Shown piece by piece: positions 60,511-64,000 of a stretch of 64,000 nucleotides of DNA; positions within the stretch are counted from its first letter, which is position 1; every line of letters begins with the position of its first letter. The stretch is from contig BSYO01000016.1 in assembly GCA_033239525.1 (NCBI GenBank), forward strand, positions 4,289,045 through 4,353,044, read 5' to 3'. The DNA comes from Nepenthes gracilis. Taxonomy: Eukaryota; Streptophyta; Magnoliopsida; Caryophyllales; Nepenthaceae. Below the pieces are notes generated by a model. It ran no database searches. It was not told the DNA's origin and saw only the letters and a program-made list of their open reading frames with translations. The translations under genes and the position numbers were made by a program.

Positions 60511-61034
60511 CTGCAAGGGTTGAGGACCAAACTAGAAGATACTAGAGGCTCCTAGGCAGACGAGTTTTCTTCTATATTATGATCATATTGGACCACACCG
60601 AAGGAACCTGCCAAAAAGACACTCTTCAGTCTATGTCACGGGACTGAGGCAGTCATCTCGATAGAAATTGAACTAACCTATGAATTGAAAGTTTTGATCC
60701 ACTCAATAATTCCCAACAACTTAGAAAGCACCTTGACCAGTTGGAGGAAGTTCGAGAAGCGGCTAGAGAGCATATGACGGCCTATCAGTAGCAGATTGCT
60801 CGATAATACAACAAAATGGTGAAAACATGCAAATTTGAGGTCGGGGACCTGGTTCTGTGGAGTATAGAGGTTATGGACAAGAACGCCAATAGAAACAAAC
60901 TCTCACCGAATTGCAAGAGCCCATTTCTTATCTCTGCAATCCTTCGAAATGATGCATACAAGCTGCACACTCAATATGGTAAATTGGTCCCAAGGACGTG
61001 GAATGTTGTCCACCATAAGAAATATTATCAATAA
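60511..61034 (+). pseudogene. Tat-type integrase C-terminal part and pol end
   Basis: Directly after the last repeat unit the integrase reading resumes: QGLRTKLEDT (about 60,514), SYRTTPKEPAKKTLFS-like (about 60,580), GTEAVISIEIE, then FEVGDLVLWSIEV (60,834) and KLVPRTWNVVHHKKYY to the stop at 61,032-61,034. That is the usual GKLAPNW/VPRTWN end of gypsy pol. It shows that the array sits inside a once-continuous integrase. Confidence 0.8.
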
Positions 61035-61270
61035 ACACATGCTGAACCCAATAGGTCTAACATGTATCACTAAGTATGCTTGTCAAGGTGTACCACGTTT
61101 AAAATAATAAAATAAATTGTGTTTATTTACCACCTGTTTGCTTATTATTTGCTTGTCCATATGAATATTTGTTTGACATTGTTTAAAATCAAATGGCTTA
61201 GGCTACCCCTAAATTAGGTAAACGTTTCTTCACCTGCCCCTTGACTCTCAAACAGTCAAAGAACATCAAT
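61035..61270. other. Non-coding region after pol
   Basis: AT-rich just after the pol stop; no coding signal. Confidence 0.4.
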
Positions 61271-61274
61271 CCCG

Positions 61275-61412
61275 TATCAAGCGGCCCATGCATGGTCATA
61301 TTTAAACTCTAGTCCCGTCACCTTGCGGCCCATACATAGTTGAATTTGAACCTCGGATCCACTCCAAGTGGCCTATGCGCAGACGGATATTGAAGCCTTA
61401 GGGGCATTTTCA
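61275..61412. repeat. 44-bp tandem repeat, 3 copies
   Basis: GCGGCCCATGCATGG at 61,281, GCGGCCCATACATAG at 61,325 and GTGGCCTATGCGCAG at 61,369 are each followed by a TTGAA/TTTAAAC stretch. The wording resembles the 40-bp array at 48.4 kb (GCCGCTCGCACATGGC..GAGTTTTAAA). Confidence 0.75.
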
Positions 61413-61449
61413 GCATGCGTGTGGTGACTTCTGACCACAGGGGCGAGTA

Positions 61450-63730
61450 CCATCAATCGACCATGGCCAGCAAACTAGGATTCCGACAACGACGACTTGG
61501 ACTTCGCCAAAATCGGCAACGACGATGATAATGCTTAGCCGGCAAACAGTGAGACATCAAACAAAAAGATTTCGCATACACACAGAAATGCCGGTAACAA
61601 TGGCAAAAAAGGCTCCATTGATTTATTGTAGAATCAAAATATACAAAAAAGTACATGGCTACCAAAAAAGGGGAAGAAAAGACTCCAAGCTCAGGACCCA
61701 AAGTGGTGGCTACCCTATGGCTGGGGGCTCCCTGCCGACTCAACAAGGGCTCCCCTACGTCAGAAAAGTCTGTCAGATTAGACCGATATCGGGCACCACC
61801 ATTCCTTGGGTCAAATAACCCAACAGAAAGGTTCGGATCAACCATGGAAGTAATCTGTTGGCGTAGGAGGATGCCTTCTAAATATCTGGTGTTCAAAGCC
61901 TAACCCGCCTCCTCTGGGCTAAATTGGGTCCATAGCTCGGTTCACAATTGAACGTTCTCACTCCGGAGATCCATAAGATGCTGCTCGGTCACATGCAGTG
62001 CGTCTCTGAACCTTTGCAGCGCCCCCCTTGAGCTCCTTGGAGTACTCCCTGTAGTCAAATAGTTCGAGGTCAAGATTGGTAACCCATTCTTGGCACCATT
62101 AGGCCTTGGCGGTGGTGACATTTGCCTAGTCCTGCATCTCTGCAAGCGCGCCCGGATCAATGAGTGTCTAGTTCAGGTGGCAAATATTTGCCTCATGCTA
62201 GTGGATCTTTGTCACCCACTGACACAACCAGGTCATCAAAACCTGCGCCATCTTGTCGTCTTGTGAATAAAAAAAGAGAAGGAAATTAGGCGAGGCCATC
62301 CCCAATAAAGATGAAGGGTTTTTTAGAGACATACCATGTTGTAAGGCAATTCACCAGTTGGAGCACTAAGCGAGACCCTGGATGAGGATGCAGGCGTGGC
62401 GATCCTCTTCAACCTAGACGCCCCCGCGATGGATAGGGGATGTCCAGGACTTGGATATGATGGGCGAGCCACCAGACCACCTGAGACATCAGATGCCGAA
62501 GCCTCCCAACGGGACGCCTCCACAATCATCGCCACTTCAGCAACGCCCCCTGCCTAGGCCTCCATTGGGCTGACCTCATCAGGACCCTCCTTAGCTAATG
62601 CAACGGAAGGGTCGGGCATCATCTCCTTAGGCAAAGCAATCGCAATGGTGTGGACCCCTTGCTAGGCCTAGACTAGTGCACAAGTTGGCTCAGTTGACCC
62701 CCTAGTCTCAGGCTCACTTGAAGCTCTCGTAGGAAGAGTAGGGGGCTCGCCGTCCACCGCAGACCTGGCGCCCTCCTCTGGGGCACAACTGATTGAAGAA
62801 GGCAAGAAAGGGGGAGAATCCCCTAGATGCCTTGCCGATACGCCGCATCCGCTCCGCCATGGATAGACCCAAGGTGGTGGAGGAAGAGGAAGAGCCTGAT
62901 GATGAAGCCGTCCGCCACTAAGATGTGCTCTTAGAAGGATCTTTGATATACAATGTTCCACGTTTCCTTTTGGATTGGACATGCAGCGTAGCTATCACGT
63001 CTTCCCCCTCCAAGTGCAATTCCCACTTGGCCCGCACTAGGGCCTTGGCTATCAGCTAATGATCCCATTCGGTGAACGATGTAGCATCTGCCTAGACAAG
63101 CTCTATCAGCAGCCTCTCTAGGGCCTCTTCCGAATCTGTAACTTTATCGGCAAAGGATGCTGGCATGTCACCCCAATTATTGGAAGGGATCTAGTTAGAG
63201 GGGACCTTCAAATAAAAGAATCAGTCCTTCCAATTATTCGTGGAATCAGAAATCCCCCTGCTTATTTTAAAATTCGAGTGAGGAGACGGCGAAATCCAGT
63301 CTGCGCCCTGGTAGAACCAAAAGATCACCTTCAAGGTCACGACATCCAAGGACTGTCCCTTGTGGCAAAGGAAGATGCCCAAAGAGTACATGTACTGCAC
63401 GGTATTGGCCTGAAACCGAGTGATTGGGACCCCTAAAGCCACCAGAATCTGATACAACTCTAGTGCAAAGGGGATGCAAAGGCCACTTAGGTAGGCCTCA
63501 TAAATGGTGACGAACTCGCAGGGGGGAGAGCAGGCTCCATCATTCTCGGCTGACACTGCAAATGCAATTAATCTCAGGATGTCATACTGCACATACAGAG
63601 CTGCGATGTCAGCTGCAGTGAGCACCGACCAGAGATCGTTAACGCCAGGAGGAGCCTTGGAAGCAAGAAGGCAAACTAGAGGAAGAAATCGAATCAAGAG
63701 AAGGAGGAAGATTGCGGGAAAATGGCCAAG
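61450..63730 (-). pseudogene. Antisense reading frame of the Tat-type element
   Basis: Minus-strand frames run from about 63,697 leftwards to about 61,453, convergent with pol. The best part (63,697-63,221, 158 codons) has YEAYLSGLCIPFALELYQIL, then FQANTVQYMYSLGIFL and a NWKD end. This resembles the 'putative gypsy type transposon' (PF04195-like) domain found in plant repeats. Further left are a charged region (LHLEGEDVIATLHVQSKRKR, about 62,970), a Ser/Pro-rich part, and a possible coiled-coil piece (LQRFRDALHVTEQHLMDLRS, about 62,000). Stops and frame changes separate the pieces; introns are possible. Tat elements are known to carry extra antisense ORFs; the function is unknown. Confidence 0.5.
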
Positions 63731-64000
63731 TAGAAGTGCCTAAATAGACTCACGATCGAGCCTTGAAACGACGCCGTTGGGAGTCCCAAGGAGTGTCACC
63801 CCATAACAGCAAGTGACACGTGTGTGCCCCATGAAGCGTCATGGCATGCCAGCCGCCCGGCATCAAGAAAAATGGCCTGCACCGCACCAGGTGACGGACA
63901 CCTTGTGGGCCTGGATAGGCCAAACATCAAAACGGCGTGGGCTCCCAAGCCATTGCACCCCACTTCTCAAAACAGCAAACTAGCAGCATGCAGCTATGAT
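63731..64000. other. Window end, upstream of the antisense frame
   Basis: GC-richer sequence with no readable domain. It is still inside the Tat-type element, whose 3' LTR must lie beyond the window. Confidence 0.4.

Larger units (their letters stand above)
52497..64000 (+). mobile_element. Tat-type Ty3/gypsy retrotransposon, decayed, continuing past the window
   Basis: Plus-strand order: a short LTR remnant, a primer site of the TTGGCGC type, gag, protease, RT, RNase H, integrase with an internal tandem array, the integrase C-terminus, a non-coding region with 44-bp repeats, and an antisense reading frame. The TTGGCGC-type primer site, the RT wording (MCVDFTDVNKA) and an extra frame downstream of pol fit the Tat branch. 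The 3' LTR is not within the window. Stops are abundant throughout. Confidence 0.8.

Noticed and set aside
57972..60530. Series of ~60-120-codon minus-strand frames, nearly identical to each other
   Set aside because: They are the antisense of the repeated integrase unit; the sense strand has the recognisable integrase motifs.
61525..61903. Plus-strand frames of 97 and 82 codons after pol
   Set aside because: No domain, and they overlap the longer antisense frame of the Tat-type element.

Overview
This is a gene-poor, repeat-dominated stretch of flowering-plant nuclear DNA, most likely from a eudicot. The evidence is nested Ty1/copia and Ty3/gypsy LTR retrotransposons with plant tRNA-iMet-type primer sites, an endogenous plant pararetrovirus (Caulimoviridae), satellite-like tandem arrays, long AT-rich spacers, and one apparently intact host gene with the plant-specific DUF4408 and DUF761 domains. 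No bacterial-type operon, rRNA, tRNA or CRISPR array was seen.

Layout. (1) 1-11.3 kb: rearranged endogenous caulimovirid sequence, probably from two related viruses. Movement-protein, coat, zinc-knuckle, protease and truncated reverse-transcriptase pieces are scrambled with inverted copies of the intergenic promoter and leader region. A second viral-side reading frame, resembling the beta-propeller part of plant F-box proteins, occurs three times, each time next to the intergenic region. (2) 11.76-13.8 kb: a satellite-like array of about 14 monomers of about 144 bp. (3) 14.5-14.9 kb: a possible promoter and first exon of a lost gene on the minus strand. (4) 15.7-17.4 kb: a decayed copia fragment (minus). 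(5) 17,947-25,936: a gypsy element (minus) with 2.35-2.4 kb LTRs, a primer site, a polypurine tract and a near-perfect 5-bp target duplication, but a shortened, decayed interior. (6) 26-30.9 kb: a divergent related LTR and AT-rich, degenerate repeats. (7) 30,891-36,168: a fairly young copia element (minus; LTRs differ at about 5 positions) with broken gag-pol. (8) 36,237-37,061: the DUF4408/DUF761 gene (minus), whose 3' flank holds the copia insertion 69 bp past the stop. (9) 37.2-46 kb: AT-rich intergenic DNA with LTR-like remnants and microsatellites. (10) 46.15-50.04 kb: a GC-richer, retrotransposon-derived block with 75-bp and 40-bp tandem repeats. (11) 52.39 kb: a possible host first exon, followed directly by (12) 52.5-64 kb: a Tat-type gypsy element (plus), running off the window end. 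It has decayed gag, protease, RT, RNase H and integrase, and an antisense reading frame downstream of pol.

The most striking structure lies in the Tat-type element. A 294-296 bp piece encoding the integrase catalytic core is repeated head-to-tail ten times (about 57,577-60,510), with a higher-order 1,181-bp (four-unit) period, and the integrase reading continues on both sides. It looks like a satellite being born inside a retrotransposon gene. The other item of note is the F-box-like second reading frame of the endogenous virus.

Only the DUF4408/DUF761 gene looks able to encode a normal host protein. All mobile-element and viral coding regions here carry stops, frameshifts or deletions.
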